Origin: Maritalea porphyrae
GTDB lineage: Bacteria > Pseudomonadota > Alphaproteobacteria > Rhizobiales > Devosiaceae
Length of the DNA stretch: 64,000 nt
Assembly: GCF_030159895.1 (NCBI RefSeq)
Contig: NZ_BSNI01000002.1
Coordinates: 746,039 to 810,038 of the forward strand
Direction of reading: 5' to 3'
Below, piece by piece: positions 1 through 8,908 of this stretch. Every line of letters begins with the position of its first letter. Positions within the stretch are counted from its first letter, which is position 1. The position numbers and the translations under genes are program-made. Below the pieces are notes generated by a model. That model ran no database searches and was not told the DNA's origin. It saw nothing but the letters and a program-made list of their open reading frames with translations.

Positions 1-2448
1 GCCTGTGGCAACAGTAATCGTCGAGGTTTCCTTGACAGCCTGCACATTTGAAGCGGTGCTGCTTAGAGTAAACGCCGAGCCATTTCCTTGGCCGGTTAAA
101 GTTACAACGCCACCGGCGGCAGATGCAGCACCACCAAGTGCGCCACCAGCATTGCCGATGACACCGGCAAGTCCCGTAGCCACCGAGGCAGCAGTTGTCG
201 CTGCTGCGGTGAAGCTATAGTCCGTGCCATTCACAGTCGCAGTGAACACGTCTCCAACTTCAATTGTGCCCGCAACAGTCAATGTTGATACCTGCGCAGT
301 GCCTGCTGTGAGGACGGTTGTAGCCGCATCACCAGTGATTGTATCGTCGCCAGCACCACCGACGATCGTGTCAGCTTGGCCTGAACCACTAAGTACGTCG
401 TTGCCAGAGCCGCCGGTCAATTTTGTGCCCGTCGCCGTATTATAAGCAGCAGCATTGATTGTTGTGTCACCGGTTGTTCCTGAGGCGTCAACGACAAGGT
501 TGAGACCAGTATGGCCAGCATCAACTGTGATGCTGTTGTTGTCAGCAACATTGGTGTTATTTACACCACCATTGACTAGCTTGATGTTTTCCAAAGCTGT
601 CGCGCCTGCAGTTGTCAAAGTAACGCTACCAGTTTTTGAAAGCGCCGCTGTGGTATCAGATGTCGTGCTGTTGCCAGTGATTTCAAGCGTTTCAACGCCC
701 GCCATGCTGACCGCACCAAAGGCGATAGTGTTGGCGCCAGCAGTTTCTTGGGTTGTTGCTGATACTTTTACGACGTCTTTTTGACCAACGTCTGTAGCGC
801 CCTTGACGTTGATGCCGAGGCCGCCGGATCCATCTGCAACTGTTATAGCAGCAGCTTGAGCTGCGGATAGGTCTTTAACAGATGCGCCCGCACCGTCGTC
901 ATCCAAAACAACCTTTGTGATGCCTGCGATGTGATCCATGTCCACTGCGCCAGCGCCAGAGTTGAATAGGTTCAGAGTTTCAAAGTTTGTGTAACGAGCG
1001 CCTTCGGCTGCGGCATCAATCTGATTCGAGTTTGTCAGAATCAAACTGTCGGTGCCATCTCCGCCATCAATAGCAGCGGTAGCACTTGCAGCATAAGATG
1101 AACCCGCAGTTACAGTATCATCTCCGGAAGAGCCCTTGAAATTGGTGTCTTTTTCACCATCAAGGGTTGCTAAAACACCACCAGTGTTGCCAGACGCATC
1201 GATCGTATCAAAGCCAGGGTCCAGCGCGCCTAGTGTGATTTTGCCTGCGCCGGTAACCATTAGGGTTCCATCAATACCAGTGGTGTTAAGCCCTGCGGTT
1301 GAAAGATCAACGCCGGCATCAACAGTAACTTTGGTTGCGCCGGCAACGTTCAGTGAATTTACAGCACTTTTTGTGCCGGCAGTTTTGATTGTTACGTCTG
1401 TAAGTTTTGCACCCATGATCGTAACATCATCGTTGCCTGGTGTTGTGCCCGCTGAGATTTTGTCAAGATGAACAGTTGCAGCAGTTGCCGTACCACCAAA
1501 ATTCGCGCCAAGATCAACGGCAGCACCGTCACTTGCTAGTGTGATATCTTTAAAACCAACTTCAGTGCCATCGGCCACGGTAACGGTTTTTTGACCGTCA
1601 CCACGTGTCATGGTGACCATTTTCGCGCCTGTTGCACCAGAAAAATCAACGTTTACATCAGCGTCGAAAATGTTAACGTTTTCGATATTTGAGATTTGTG
1701 GAACGCTAATGCCTAAGCCCGGACCGCTATAGATATTCAGTGTGTCTGTGCCTGCACCACCGTCAAGGATGTCCGCCGCAGAAGCAGTAGGTGCGGCGCC
1801 GACTGTGTTGTCCGAGACAAATGTATCATTGTTGGAAGTGCCAACAAATGCATCACCCTGGTCAATGCCAGTGGTCAGGTTAAGTGTTTTACCAACAACG
1901 CCTTCACCAGAAACAAACGCATCTGTTTCTGCTTTTGCAGCGGTTACAGAAGCTTCTGTTGCGTCAACGCCGTCAAGCACGTCAGCAGCAGCTTTCTTTG
2001 CTGCCGTGTTGTTTTCATAGTCCAAGCCAGAGATTAGGCCCGTGTCTTCTGCAAAATCAATACCAACGGCAACTTTGTTGTCGAGCATTGTTTTGTCTTT
2101 GTTGGTGTCATCATCTTTTGCACCAGAAATGATGTCGATGATCATTTCGCCAACAGGTGTGCCACCAGCAAGTTGCGCCAACCAATAAGCTTCGCCTTCA
2201 GCATCGGGTGCGCGGTTGAACAAGTTTTGGTAGATATCATTGATGAATGATTTCGGTGAAATCACATCAGGTGTCACCAAATATGGATATTTGGCAGTCG
2301 ATTCGTCCTGAACAGAAAATGACTGCGCAATGTCAGCAACACTCATGCCGTCATTCAAGCGTCCAATCCAGTACTGCAATCCAACTGGATCTGGTGCCCG
2401 GTCATAGTAACCCACGTAAATCTGGGTAATTGTTTCTTTAGCGCCCAT
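1..2448 (-). CDS. DUF4214-headed RTX/S-layer-like surface protein, paralog 1 (3' end outside window)
   Basis: An open frame of 816 codons runs from an ATG at 2448 leftwards off the window edge. The first ~130 residues match DUF4214 (YVGYYDRAPDPxGLxYWIGR motif) and closely parallel the protein encoded at 38244-41393. The rest is Ala/Thr/Asp/Gly-rich beta-repeat sequence with scattered RTX-type nonapeptides such as GGAGTDTLN, GGSGNDVLS and GGAGDDTIT, and I saw no cysteine. Such proteins are usually exported by type I secretion and form S-layers or adhesive coats, with Ca2+ bound by the GGxGxD turns. The start is fixed by an AAGGGA Shine-Dalgarno and by leader identity with the second copy. The C-terminal secretion signal lies outside the window, so export is inferred. 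S-layer protein, adhesin and biofilm matrix protein remain alternatives. Confidence 0.85.
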   Translation of the reverse strand, partial: MGAKETITQIYVGYYDRAPDPVGLQYWIGRLNDGMSVADIAQSFSVQDESTAKYPYLVTPDVISPKSFINDIYQNLFNRAPDAEGEAYWLAQLAGGTPVGEMIIDIISGAKDDDTNKDKTMLDNKVAVGIDFAEDTGLISGLDYENNTAAKKAAADVLDGVDATEASVTAAKAETDAFVSGEGVVGKTLNLTTGIDQGDAFVGTSNNDTFVSDNTVGAAPTASAADILDGGAGTDTLNIYSGPGLGISVPQISNIENVNIFDADVNVDFSGATGAKMVTMTRGDGQKTVTVADGTEVGFKDITLASDGAAVDLGANFGGTATAATVHLDKISAGTTPGNDDVTIMGAKLTDVTIKTAGTKSAVNSLNVAGATKVTVDAGVDLSTAGLNTTGIDGTLMVTGAGKITLGALDPGFDTIDASGNTGGVLATLDGEKDTNFKGSSGDDTVTAGSSYAASATAAIDGGDGTDSLILTNSNQIDAAAEGARYTNFETLNLFNSGAGAVDMDHIAGITKVVLDDDGAGASVKDLSAAQAAAITVADGSGGLGINVKGATDVGQKDVVKVSATTQETAGANTIAFGAVSMAGVETLEITGNSTTSDTTAALSKTGSVTLTTAGATALENIKLVNGGVNNTNVADNNSITVDAGHTGLNLVVDASGTTGDTTINAAAYNTATGTKLTGGSGNDVLSGSGQADTIVGGAGDDTITGDAATTVLTAGTAQVSTLTVAGTIEVGDVFTATVNGTDYSFTAAATTAASVATGLAGVIGNAGGALGGAASAAGGVVTLTGQGNGSAFTLSSTASNVQAVKETSTITVATG

Positions 2449-2475
2449 TAGATAAATCCCTTCCCAATGGTCTTT
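2449..2475 (-). promoter_or_regulatory. Conserved leader and RBS of S-layer-like gene 1
   Basis: The 27 nt before the start codon are identical to 38217-38243 before the second S-layer-like gene; with the first six coding bases the identity is 33 nt. The leader contains GGGAAGGGA as ribosome-binding site. CCATT upstream can pair with AATGG spanning the AUG, which would enclose the RBS in a small loop. The pairing is visible; a regulatory role is inference. Confidence 0.6.
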
Positions 2476-2796
2476 GATTTTAAGATGCAGTGCTGATCAG
2501 AAAACTGTTCAACACACTCCCAACCTCCCAAGTTCGCCAAAATCCGCCACCAAAAGGCGGGGGGCCACATGGGGCGGAAGATTGACGATCTTGGAGGTTT
2601 TGCCAGCAGAGCGGTCGGCACGGCGCACACAGGCGCTATGCCATGCAGCTGCTGTCAAACGTGCGAAACGCGCCGCACATTGGATAGAAGCTGCGTAAAA
2701 TTCGTATGCAGAATTACGTGATACAATTGGGGGATGCGCAGTGGTACAACCACTGATAAGGTGTGGGTTGTGATTAAATATTTGCTTATGTGAATT

Positions 2797-2830
2797 TGTA
2801 GTTGATTTTAAGTAATCAAATACAACTACA
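2797..2830. repeat. Nested inverted repeat in AT-rich region
   Basis: Perfect 8-bp arms TGTAGTTG (2797-2804) and CAACTACA (2823-2830) surround a second perfect pair, TTGATT (2802-2807) and AATCAA (2814-2819). It could be an operator, a recombinase arm site or part of the long upstream region of the minus-strand surface-protein gene. Function unknown. Confidence 0.5.
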
Positions 2831-3288
2831 GTATTGCACTTTTTACGGACTAGACTGTTAGTGAGGCTATAAGTATGTCTAAAGTGAAATGTGCATAAAT
2901 ATTGGGAGGAGGGTTGATTTGTTCGATTAGTATATTGAGTTGATATTTCACAGAGTCACGAAAGAGCGCCAAAAATGCGCGATCGTGAATTGATTGTTCA
3001 TATATATAGTGTTGAATTATTTGAATAAACGCGCGATAAGGCGTTAACAGACTTCCCCATTTTGAAGTCTATTTTGCATTGATTTGATGAAAAATTCAGC
3101 AATGTGAATATGTTAGCGTCAGGTCACTGGCCGCGCGTTTAAATAATAGTCAATTTCTACTGCAGGACGGATCACCTTAATTTGGCGCATTACGTGCTAA
3201 AAAGGGTTTGCTTCTACTGTGGTTTGATTGACTGGCAAAAGAATGGGGATGAAACGCCAAGCACTAAAAGTAAAAGTGTAAAAGAAAA

Positions 3289-4446
3289 ATGCCGATTAAG
3301 AAGTTTACAAGGACATTTGTACAAAGTGCAAAGTGCCCAGAAGAAAAGCAAAAGACTGTATTTTCGGATCAAAAGACTAAGGGGTTAGTTCTTGAAGTGC
3401 GGGCGAGTGGTGGAAAAACCTACTATGTTCGCTATCGAGATCAATATGGTGACCAGAAAAACATCAAAATCGGGGATGCAACCTCAATTGATTTGGAAGC
3501 CGCGCGACGGCACACCATCCAAACAATGTCGCGGGTGGCTTTGGGGGCGGATCCACATTCAGAGCGTAAGGCGTTGCGCCAAGTGCCAAGCTTTAATCAG
3601 TTCTTTGCCGAGCGATATCTACCCTATGTGAAGGGCTATAAGCGCTCATGGAAGAGCGATGAGAGCATCTACCGAAACCATGTGGCGCCGGTGTTTGGGC
3701 ATAAGCGATTAGACGTTGTAACAACCAGCGATATCTCAAAATTTCATCATGGATTGTGTGGTTTGGGCTATGCGCCGGGCACGGCCAACCGTGTGCTGAT
3801 TTTGATCCGCTTCATGTATAATCTTGCCATCAAATGGCAAGTGCCTAACATATCGTCTAACCCTTCTTCCGGCGTCGAGTTGTTTCGATTGAATAATGAA
3901 CGGCAACGCTTTTTAACCCCGCTTGAAGTCAATCGCCTGTTCGATGAGATCAAGAGATCGCCAAACACACTGCTTGAACCAATCGTCAGTTTGTTGCTGT
4001 TGACAGGTGCGCGGAAACGCGAAGTGTTAGACGCACAGTGGGCCGATTTCGATTTCAATAATCGCATTTGGGTGATCCCCATTACGAAATCAGGTAAAGC
4101 GCGCAAAGTGCCTCTGAGCGATGAGGCTATCGCGTTGGTTGAACGGCTGAAAAGCAAAAATAGGAGTGCCTATTTGTTCGCCAATCCTGAAACAGCAAAG
4201 CCCTTCCGAACTATTTTTTACGCCTGGGATACAGCCCGAAAACGCGCGGGGTTGGCGGAGGTTCGAATGCATGATTTGCGTCATTCATTTGCGAGCTTCT
4301 TGGTCAATTCTGGTCGCTCGCTTTATGAAGTGCAGCGGCTCCTCGGACATGCGCATATCAAAACCACAGAGCGATATGCACACCTCTCAGATGAAACTTT
4401 GTCAAGCGCGGTCAATGTGGTTGGAGCGATCATCAAGTCGGCTTAA
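3289..4446 (+). CDS. Tyrosine recombinase / phage-type integrase
   Basis: A 385-residue site-specific recombinase. Residues 1-95 resemble the short N-terminal arm-binding domain of prophage/island integrases, about 100-190 a SAM-like core-binding domain, and 205-370 the catalytic domain. The catalytic set is complete: Arg242 (TGARKRE), the beta-hairpin Lys267/Lys270 (TKSGKAR), His328 and Arg331 (HDLRH), His354 (LLGHA) and nucleophile Tyr363 (ERYAH). It should break and rejoin DNA through a 3'-phosphotyrosine link. It stands alone: no excisionase, phage genes or tRNA target are adjacent, so it is probably a relic of a mobile element or a resident recombinase acting on local DNA. It sits directly beside a large repetitive surface-protein gene. 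Confidence 0.9.
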   Translation: MPIKKFTRTFVQSAKCPEEKQKTVFSDQKTKGLVLEVRASGGKTYYVRYRDQYGDQKNIKIGDATSIDLEAARRHTIQTMSRVALGADPHSERKALRQVPSFNQFFAERYLPYVKGYKRSWKSDESIYRNHVAPVFGHKRLDVVTTSDISKFHHGLCGLGYAPGTANRVLILIRFMYNLAIKWQVPNISSNPSSGVELFRLNNERQRFLTPLEVNRLFDEIKRSPNTLLEPIVSLLLLTGARKREVLDAQWADFDFNNRIWVIPITKSGKARKVPLSDEAIALVERLKSKNRSAYLFANPETAKPFRTIFYAWDTARKRAGLAEVRMHDLRHSFASFLVNSGRSLYEVQRLLGHAHIKTTERYAHLSDETLSSAVNVVGAIIKSA

Positions 4447-4477
4447 ACGCTTCGCACCATCAAAAATGCTCGATTGA

Positions 4478-4498
4478 CTTATGCGATGTGGGCATAAG
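4478..4498. repeat. Inverted repeat between integrase and dctB
   Basis: CTTATGC (4478-4484) and GCATAAG (4492-4498) are perfect 7-bp arms around GATGTGG, ending 11 bp before the dctB start codon. It could be an operator for dctBD or a weak hairpin after the integrase. There is no T-tract, so intrinsic termination is unlikely. Confidence 0.4.
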
Positions 4499-4509
4499 AT
4501 AGTCGCGGC

Positions 4510-6252
4510 ATGAGTGTTGTTGATCCGATTGTGAGAAATTTCCGTCTGCAAATTGCAGCGCTGCTTGTTGTGGTCAGCGTTGGCACTTTGGCGATTTTGT
4601 ATTTCGGTGTGCCCTGGACAGAGGCACGGGAGCGCCAACGGCTCAATGCTGAAATTGATGAAGTTTTGGCTTTGCAAAAAGAAACCATCAACGGCATTTT
4701 CGACAAGTTTCGATTGCTCACTGGGGTCGTGGCGCGCCAACCCAATGTGGCAATATTGTTCCGCATGCAAAACCCAAATGTTGCCAAAGACATCGCAGAT
4801 GAATTGGTGGTGCAATATGCCGGGTTGTCAGGCGCTGCCAATGTTCAGTTTGCCCGTCCAGATGGCACGGTGCTTGCCCAAGCAAATGAAACCGGATTTG
4901 CCCCACAAATCATTGATGAGAAACTGATCCGGGCGGGCGCAGAGGGGCGTTTAGGACGAGCTACTCTCTTAACCAGCGATGGAGAAAGTGCCTATGGCTT
5001 TTCCCATGGCGTGAGCTGGAATGGGCGCATTATTGGCATTGTGGTTGTCTATGTAAATTTGCAGCAATTGGGGGATGCGTGGGGCCTGCTGAATGAGCCG
5101 ATTTTTGTGACCAACCCAAATGGTCAGAAAATTGTCGCGAACCAGTTGGCGGGGATACTTCCAGCGGAAGTGCTCAAATCTTACGGCGAAAAGGCGCAAA
5201 TTATTCAAGTGGGCGAAGGCGCAAATCAGATCAGTTTTGTCGGTCGAGGTGAGTATTTGCCATTGCTTGATTGGCACCTCAATGTTTTGGAGGATGATCG
5301 ACCCGTCGCCGTGGCGCGAGAGCAAACAATATTGATCATTATGTTATCCGCAATAATTGTCGCGGGCATGATTTTCGTATTGCTGCAACGCCGCCACATC
5401 GCAGTGGTTCGCTTGGCGGAAGAACAAGCCACCGCACGAGAGTTGGAAGAGCGGGTGCGCAAAAGAACCGATGAATTGCGCAAAGAATATGAGGAACGGA
5501 TTGCCGCAGAAGCGGCGCTTAGGCAGGCGCAGAATGAGTTGATGCAATCTGCAAAGCTCGCATCAATTGGCCAAATGTCCGCAGCACTGTCTCACGAATA
5601 TAATCAACCCATTGCCGCTATTCGTGCCTATGCGGATAATGCACAAGCCTTTCTGGATAAAGACCGACAAGACGCTGCACGGGACAACCTAACCCGCATT
5701 TCATCCATGACTGAACGCATGGCTAAGCTTTCCAAGACGCTAAAATCATTTGCCCGAAAACCTGGCACGAGTATGCGCGATGTATCGGTGCCTAGCCTGG
5801 TCAAAGAGTCGATAACATTGGTTGAGCCCCATGCGCGCGACAAGAAAGTCGACATCGAACTTGGAGATATTCCTGCTGACTTAACCGTGCGCGGCGGCAG
5901 TTTGCGCTTGTCGCAAGTGCTGGTGAATTTGCTGAGCAATGGGGTAGATGCAGCAGAAAACAGCGCCAAGAAACAAGTGAGACTAGCGGTCAGTCATGAC
6001 CCGGAAAGCGTCATTTTTACGGTTGAAGATTCAGGGGACGGCATCACCGAAAAAGACAAAGAGAGCATCTTTGACCCCTTTGTTACCCAAAAGGATGTTG
6101 GCGAAGGCTTGGGTTTGGGGCTATCCATTGCGTACAACATTGTGCACGATTTTGGTGGCGAGATTGAAATTGGCGCCAGCCAATTGGGCGGTGCCGCGTT
6201 TTATGTGAAGTTGCCGCAACAAACAAAGGCGAACAATAGTGACGATATCTGA
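4510..6252 (+). CDS. dctB: C4-dicarboxylate sensor histidine kinase DctB
   Basis: A 580-residue membrane sensor kinase. TM helices at about 12-33 and 272-294 bracket a ~240-residue periplasmic sensing region, as in DctB. A coiled coil (about 300-345) leads to the H-box LASIGQMSAALSHEYNQP with phospho-acceptor His362. The C-terminal ATPase domain shows the N-box (LLSNGVDAAE), G1 (EDSGDGI) and G2 (GLGLGLSIAYNIV). It senses external dicarboxylate and phosphorylates DctD. The stop overlaps the next gene's GTG start by 14 bp, giving translational coupling, and the TRAP genes downstream name the likely signal. Ligand specificity is inferred from context. Confidence 0.92.
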   Translation: MSVVDPIVRNFRLQIAALLVVVSVGTLAILYFGVPWTEARERQRLNAEIDEVLALQKETINGIFDKFRLLTGVVARQPNVAILFRMQNPNVAKDIADELVVQYAGLSGAANVQFARPDGTVLAQANETGFAPQIIDEKLIRAGAEGRLGRATLLTSDGESAYGFSHGVSWNGRIIGIVVVYVNLQQLGDAWGLLNEPIFVTNPNGQKIVANQLAGILPAEVLKSYGEKAQIIQVGEGANQISFVGRGEYLPLLDWHLNVLEDDRPVAVAREQTILIIMLSAIIVAGMIFVLLQRRHIAVVRLAEEQATARELEERVRKRTDELRKEYEERIAAEAALRQAQNELMQSAKLASIGQMSAALSHEYNQPIAAIRAYADNAQAFLDKDRQDAARDNLTRISSMTERMAKLSKTLKSFARKPGTSMRDVSVPSLVKESITLVEPHARDKKVDIELGDIPADLTVRGGSLRLSQVLVNLLSNGVDAAENSAKKQVRLAVSHDPESVIFTVEDSGDGITEKDKESIFDPFVTQKDVGEGLGLGLSIAYNIVHDFGGEIEIGASQLGGAAFYVKLPQQTKANNSDDI

Positions 6253-7585
6253 TCCGCAGGTTCTGCTTATCGACGATGACGACGATTTGCGTCACGCATT
6301 GGTGCAAGCGCTTGAGCTAGATGGTTTTGATGTGAAAGCGTTTGCCAGTGCCGCATCGGCCTTGTCGTCTGTTTCCTTTCAGTTTCACGGTGCCGTCATT
6401 TCTGATGTGCGCATGCCGGGGATGACGGGTCAGGAGTTTTTGAAAAAGGTCATGCATGTGGACCCAGCCATTCCTGTGATTTTCATTACCGGGCATGGCG
6501 ATGTGGCAATGGCGGTGAGCGCCATGCGTGACGGCGCATATGATTTCATCGAAAAACCGTTTCCCCCGAACCAGCTCTCCGCAGTGATTTCGCGCGCAAT
6601 TGAAAAGCGTCGGCTGGTACTTGAAAACCGCATTCTTCGAGAAGAAATTGATGCGGATGGATTGTTGGACGAAACGCTGATTGGCAAATCAGCGCAAATG
6701 GTGCGGGTTCGCCAACAGGTGACGATGCTAGGCGATGCAGACATTGATATTATGATCAATGGAGAAACCGGCGCGGGCAAAGACGTTGTGGCACGCGCGC
6801 TGCACGATCACTCAAACCGCAAAGACAAGCCATTTGTCGCGGTAAACTGCGGCGCATTGCCCAAAGAGATTATTGAAAGTGAGTTGTTTGGGCACGAAGC
6901 CGGCGCCTTTACCGGCGCGACGCAAAAGCGGGTTGGCAAGATCGAATATGCCAACGGCGGCACGCTGTTTCTGGATGAAATTGAATCCATGCCGCTTGAT
7001 GTGCAGGTGAAGCTATTGCGGGTTGTGGAAACGCGCACACTGGAACGGTTGGGGTCCAACAAAACCATCCCATTAGACATTCGAATTGTGGGCGCATCCA
7101 AAGTTGATTTGGCCGCTGCCAGCAATGATGGCGAGTTTCGCCAGGACCTTTATTTCAGGCTCAATGTTGCCACGATTGATCTGCCACCTTTGCGTGATCG
7201 CGGTGAAGACATCATGATGTTGTTCTATCGCCTTGCTCGCCAAGCGCGTGCACGATTCCGCAAAGAAATTCCTGAGGTAACGCCGGAAATCGTGGCGCAG
7301 CTTCATGCCTATGACTGGCCGGGCAATGTGCGTGAATTGCGAAATTCTGCGGACCGATTTGTCCTTGGCATGGGCCTTGGTTTGCCCAATAGCGAAGATA
7401 TTGTAGTGGATCAATCAGACCGCACCTTGCCTGAAAAAATGGCAGCCTACGAAAAGGCGCTGATTGAAAGCGAAATTGCCAAACAGCAAGGCTCGATCAA
7501 GGCCACTTACGAAGCTTTTGGAATTTCGCGCAAGGCGCTCTACGAAAAAATGAAGAAATACGACATCTCAACGCCACATGGCTAA
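6239..7585 (+). CDS. dctD: Sigma-54-dependent response regulator DctD
   Basis: A 448-residue NtrC-type activator with a GTG start inside the end of dctB. The receiver domain (1-120) has the acidic pocket around 12-14, phospho-acceptor Asp56 (ISDVRMP) and Lys106. The AAA+ domain has a slightly unusual Walker A, GETGAGKD (Ser and Thr/Glu replaced relative to GESGTGKE), the sigma-54 contact loop GAFTGA at 222-227 and Walker B LFLDE near 243-247. A Fis-type helix-turn-helix closes the protein (about 415-446). It should bind tandem palindromes starting right at its own stop codon and drive the sigma-54 promoter of dctPQM. rpoN is encoded about 16 kb away. Confidence 0.93.
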   Translation: MTISDPQVLLIDDDDDLRHALVQALELDGFDVKAFASAASALSSVSFQFHGAVISDVRMPGMTGQEFLKKVMHVDPAIPVIFITGHGDVAMAVSAMRDGAYDFIEKPFPPNQLSAVISRAIEKRRLVLENRILREEIDADGLLDETLIGKSAQMVRVRQQVTMLGDADIDIMINGETGAGKDVVARALHDHSNRKDKPFVAVNCGALPKEIIESELFGHEAGAFTGATQKRVGKIEYANGGTLFLDEIESMPLDVQVKLLRVVETRTLERLGSNKTIPLDIRIVGASKVDLAAASNDGEFRQDLYFRLNVATIDLPPLRDRGEDIMMLFYRLARQARARFRKEIPEVTPEIVAQLHAYDWPGNVRELRNSADRFVLGMGLGLPNSEDIVVDQSDRTLPEKMAAYEKALIESEIAKQQGSIKATYEAFGISRKALYEKMKKYDISTPHG

Positions 7586-7603
7586 TGTGTCGATTTCGAC
7601 ACA
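7586..7603. promoter_or_regulatory. Putative DctD upstream activator site 1
   Basis: TGTGTCGATTTCGACACA is a perfect palindrome apart from its 2-bp centre; with flanks it reads ATGTGTCGATTTCGACACAT (7585-7604) and overlaps the dctD stop. A second, imperfect copy begins exactly 33 bp downstream, about three helical turns, as expected for cooperatively bound NtrC-family dimers. It lies about 115 bp upstream of the -24 element. Confidence 0.75.
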
Positions 7604-7618
7604 TCGAAGCAATTTGGC

Positions 7619-7636
7619 TGTGTGCGTTTCTACACA
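7619..7636. promoter_or_regulatory. Putative DctD upstream activator site 2
   Basis: TGTGTGCGTTTCTACACA keeps the TGTGT/ACACA outer arms of site 1 with mismatches inside, suggesting a weaker second dimer site. It is in phase with site 1 (33-bp offset). A GTTATT-GAAA-AATAAC hairpin or bend site lies at 7681-7696 between the sites and the promoter. Confidence 0.65.
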
Positions 7637-7719
7637 TAGGTTGAGTTCCATGCCGTTTGATCCCAGTATCCTTTGTTTAAGTTATTGAAAAATAACGATT
7701 TAGTTTCGAGATGCGAGTT

Positions 7720-7735
7720 TGGCACGGTGCTTGCA
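7720..7735 (+). promoter_or_regulatory. Sigma-54 (-24/-12) promoter of dctPQM
   Basis: TGGCACGGTGCTTGCA matches the RpoN consensus TGGCACG-N4-TTGCA perfectly. The GG and GC elements have correct spacing, and the dctP start codon follows 64 bp after the -12 element. With the tandem palindromes upstream this is a complete enhancer-dependent control region. Confidence 0.92.
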
Positions 7736-7799
7736 ATGTTAATTGCGAGTGGCGGCAGGAGGTCGTCAAAACTCAAACATCCTTTGGGGAGGAACATAA

Positions 7800-8795
7800 A
7801 TGTTCAAGAAACTACTTGTTGGCGCTGCGGTTACCGCGGGCCTAATGGCATCACCAGCTCTTGCGAATTGCGACAGCGGCGAAATCGTTATCAAATTCAG
7901 CCACGTGACAGCAGAAACTGGTCACCCAAAAGGTGAAGCTGCTGCAGCGGTTGCCAAACGCATCAATGAAGAGATGAATGGCACAGCCTGTATGGAAGTG
8001 TTCGCCAACTCAACATTGTTTGACGACAACAAAGTGATGGAAGCATTGCTTTTGGGCGACGTTCAAGTGGCGGCACCTTCGCTTTCAAAATTCGAAAGCT
8101 TTACCAAGAAGTACCGTGTGTTTGATCTACCGTTCTTGTTCTCAGACATGGACGCTGTAAACAACTTCACACAAGGTCCGGTAGGTAAAGACCTATTGAA
8201 CGCCATCAACGACAAAGGCTATGTCGGCCTTGGCTATATCTACAATGGTCTAAAGCACTTCTCAGCCAAGAAGCCTTTGATTGCACCATCTGATGCATCT
8301 GGCCTCAAGTTCCGCGTTCAAACATCTGACGTGGCTGTGGCGATGATTGAAGCAATGGGCGGTTCAGCGCAAAAGCTAGCCTTCTCTGAAGTTTATGGCG
8401 CGCTGCAAACTGGCGTTGTGGACGGTCAGGAAAACACATGGTCAAACATCTACTCAAAGAAATTCTTTGAAGTGCAAGACGGTGTGACTGTAACCAACCA
8501 CCAATTGCTTACATACCTAGCGATCACTTCAAAAGAGTGGCTCGACGGTTTGGACCCAGCAGTTCGTGATCAATTCCTCACCATCTTCAACGAAGAAGTT
8601 GTGGCAGCAAACGCCAAAGCAACAGCTTTGAACGAGCAAGCACGTGAGAACATCGTGGCTGCAGGTGGCGTTGTACGCGAGCTAACACCTGAGCAACGTC
8701 AGGTTTGGGTCGACACAATGAAGCCAGTTTGGGCACAGTTTGCTGACGATATCGGTCAAGACGTTATCGATGCTGCTGTAGCTGCAGGCATGTAG
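7800..8795 (+). CDS. dctP: TRAP C4-dicarboxylate substrate-binding protein DctP
   Basis: A 331-residue periplasmic receptor with a signal peptide (residues 1-22, cleavage after ALA). It has the DctP-family fold signatures: IKFSHVTAETGHPKG near the N-terminus and VYGALQTGVVDGQENTWSNI in the middle, including the Arg-bearing FRVQTSDVAV segment whose arginine normally binds the substrate carboxylate. It captures C4-dicarboxylates such as succinate, malate or fumarate and delivers them to DctQM. A GGGAGG-like ribosome site precedes the ATG. The dctBD neighbours support dicarboxylates; other organic acids remain possible. Confidence 0.93.
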   Translation: MFKKLLVGAAVTAGLMASPALANCDSGEIVIKFSHVTAETGHPKGEAAAAVAKRINEEMNGTACMEVFANSTLFDDNKVMEALLLGDVQVAAPSLSKFESFTKKYRVFDLPFLFSDMDAVNNFTQGPVGKDLLNAINDKGYVGLGYIYNGLKHFSAKKPLIAPSDASGLKFRVQTSDVAVAMIEAMGGSAQKLAFSEVYGALQTGVVDGQENTWSNIYSKKFFEVQDGVTVTNHQLLTYLAITSKEWLDGLDPAVRDQFLTIFNEEVVAANAKATALNEQARENIVAAGGVVRELTPEQRQVWVDTMKPVWAQFADDIGQDVIDAAVAAGM

Positions 8796-8820
8796 GCTTC
8801 AAAGCGACTTATGCACAATT

Positions 8821-8845
8821 GCGGGGCGCGCCATTCGCGCTCCGC
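8821..8845 (+). terminator. Intercistronic hairpin between dctP and dctQ
   Basis: GCGGGGCGCG and CGCGCTCCGC form a 10-bp stem with one G-U pair around CCATT. No U-tract follows, so it is more likely a 3' stabiliser or partial attenuator that keeps receptor mRNA above permease mRNA than a full terminator. Confidence 0.6.
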
Positions 8846-8908
8846 TTCTAAATCTGGCACGATGCCCAGTATGAAGCATCGACAATTCTTAAGTTTTGGG
8901 GAAAGACA

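Larger units (their letters stand above)
2449..3288. other. 840-bp gene-poor region between S-layer-like gene 1 and the integrase
   Basis: No convincing gene is present. The left part is the probable 5' leader and promoter region of the minus-strand surface protein; 2543-2559 has a CCGCC/GGCGG hairpin. The part from about 2700 to 3180 is markedly AT-rich compared with its neighbours. It contains nested inverted repeats at 2797-2830 (TGTAGTTG/CAACTACA outside, TTGATT/AATCAA inside). No tRNA gene is present that could act as an attachment site for the adjacent recombinase. Confidence 0.6.

Noticed and set aside
5-2132. Several plus-strand frames with Pro/Ala/Thr/Val-rich products
   Set aside because: They are mirror images of the minus-strand RTX-type repeats; the minus-strand frame is unbroken over 816 codons and starts with a recognisable DUF4214 domain.
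3182-3388. 68-codon frame overlapping the integrase start
   Set aside because: Overlaps the integrase in another frame, is Lys/Arg-rich by base composition, and has no convincing ribosome site or family.
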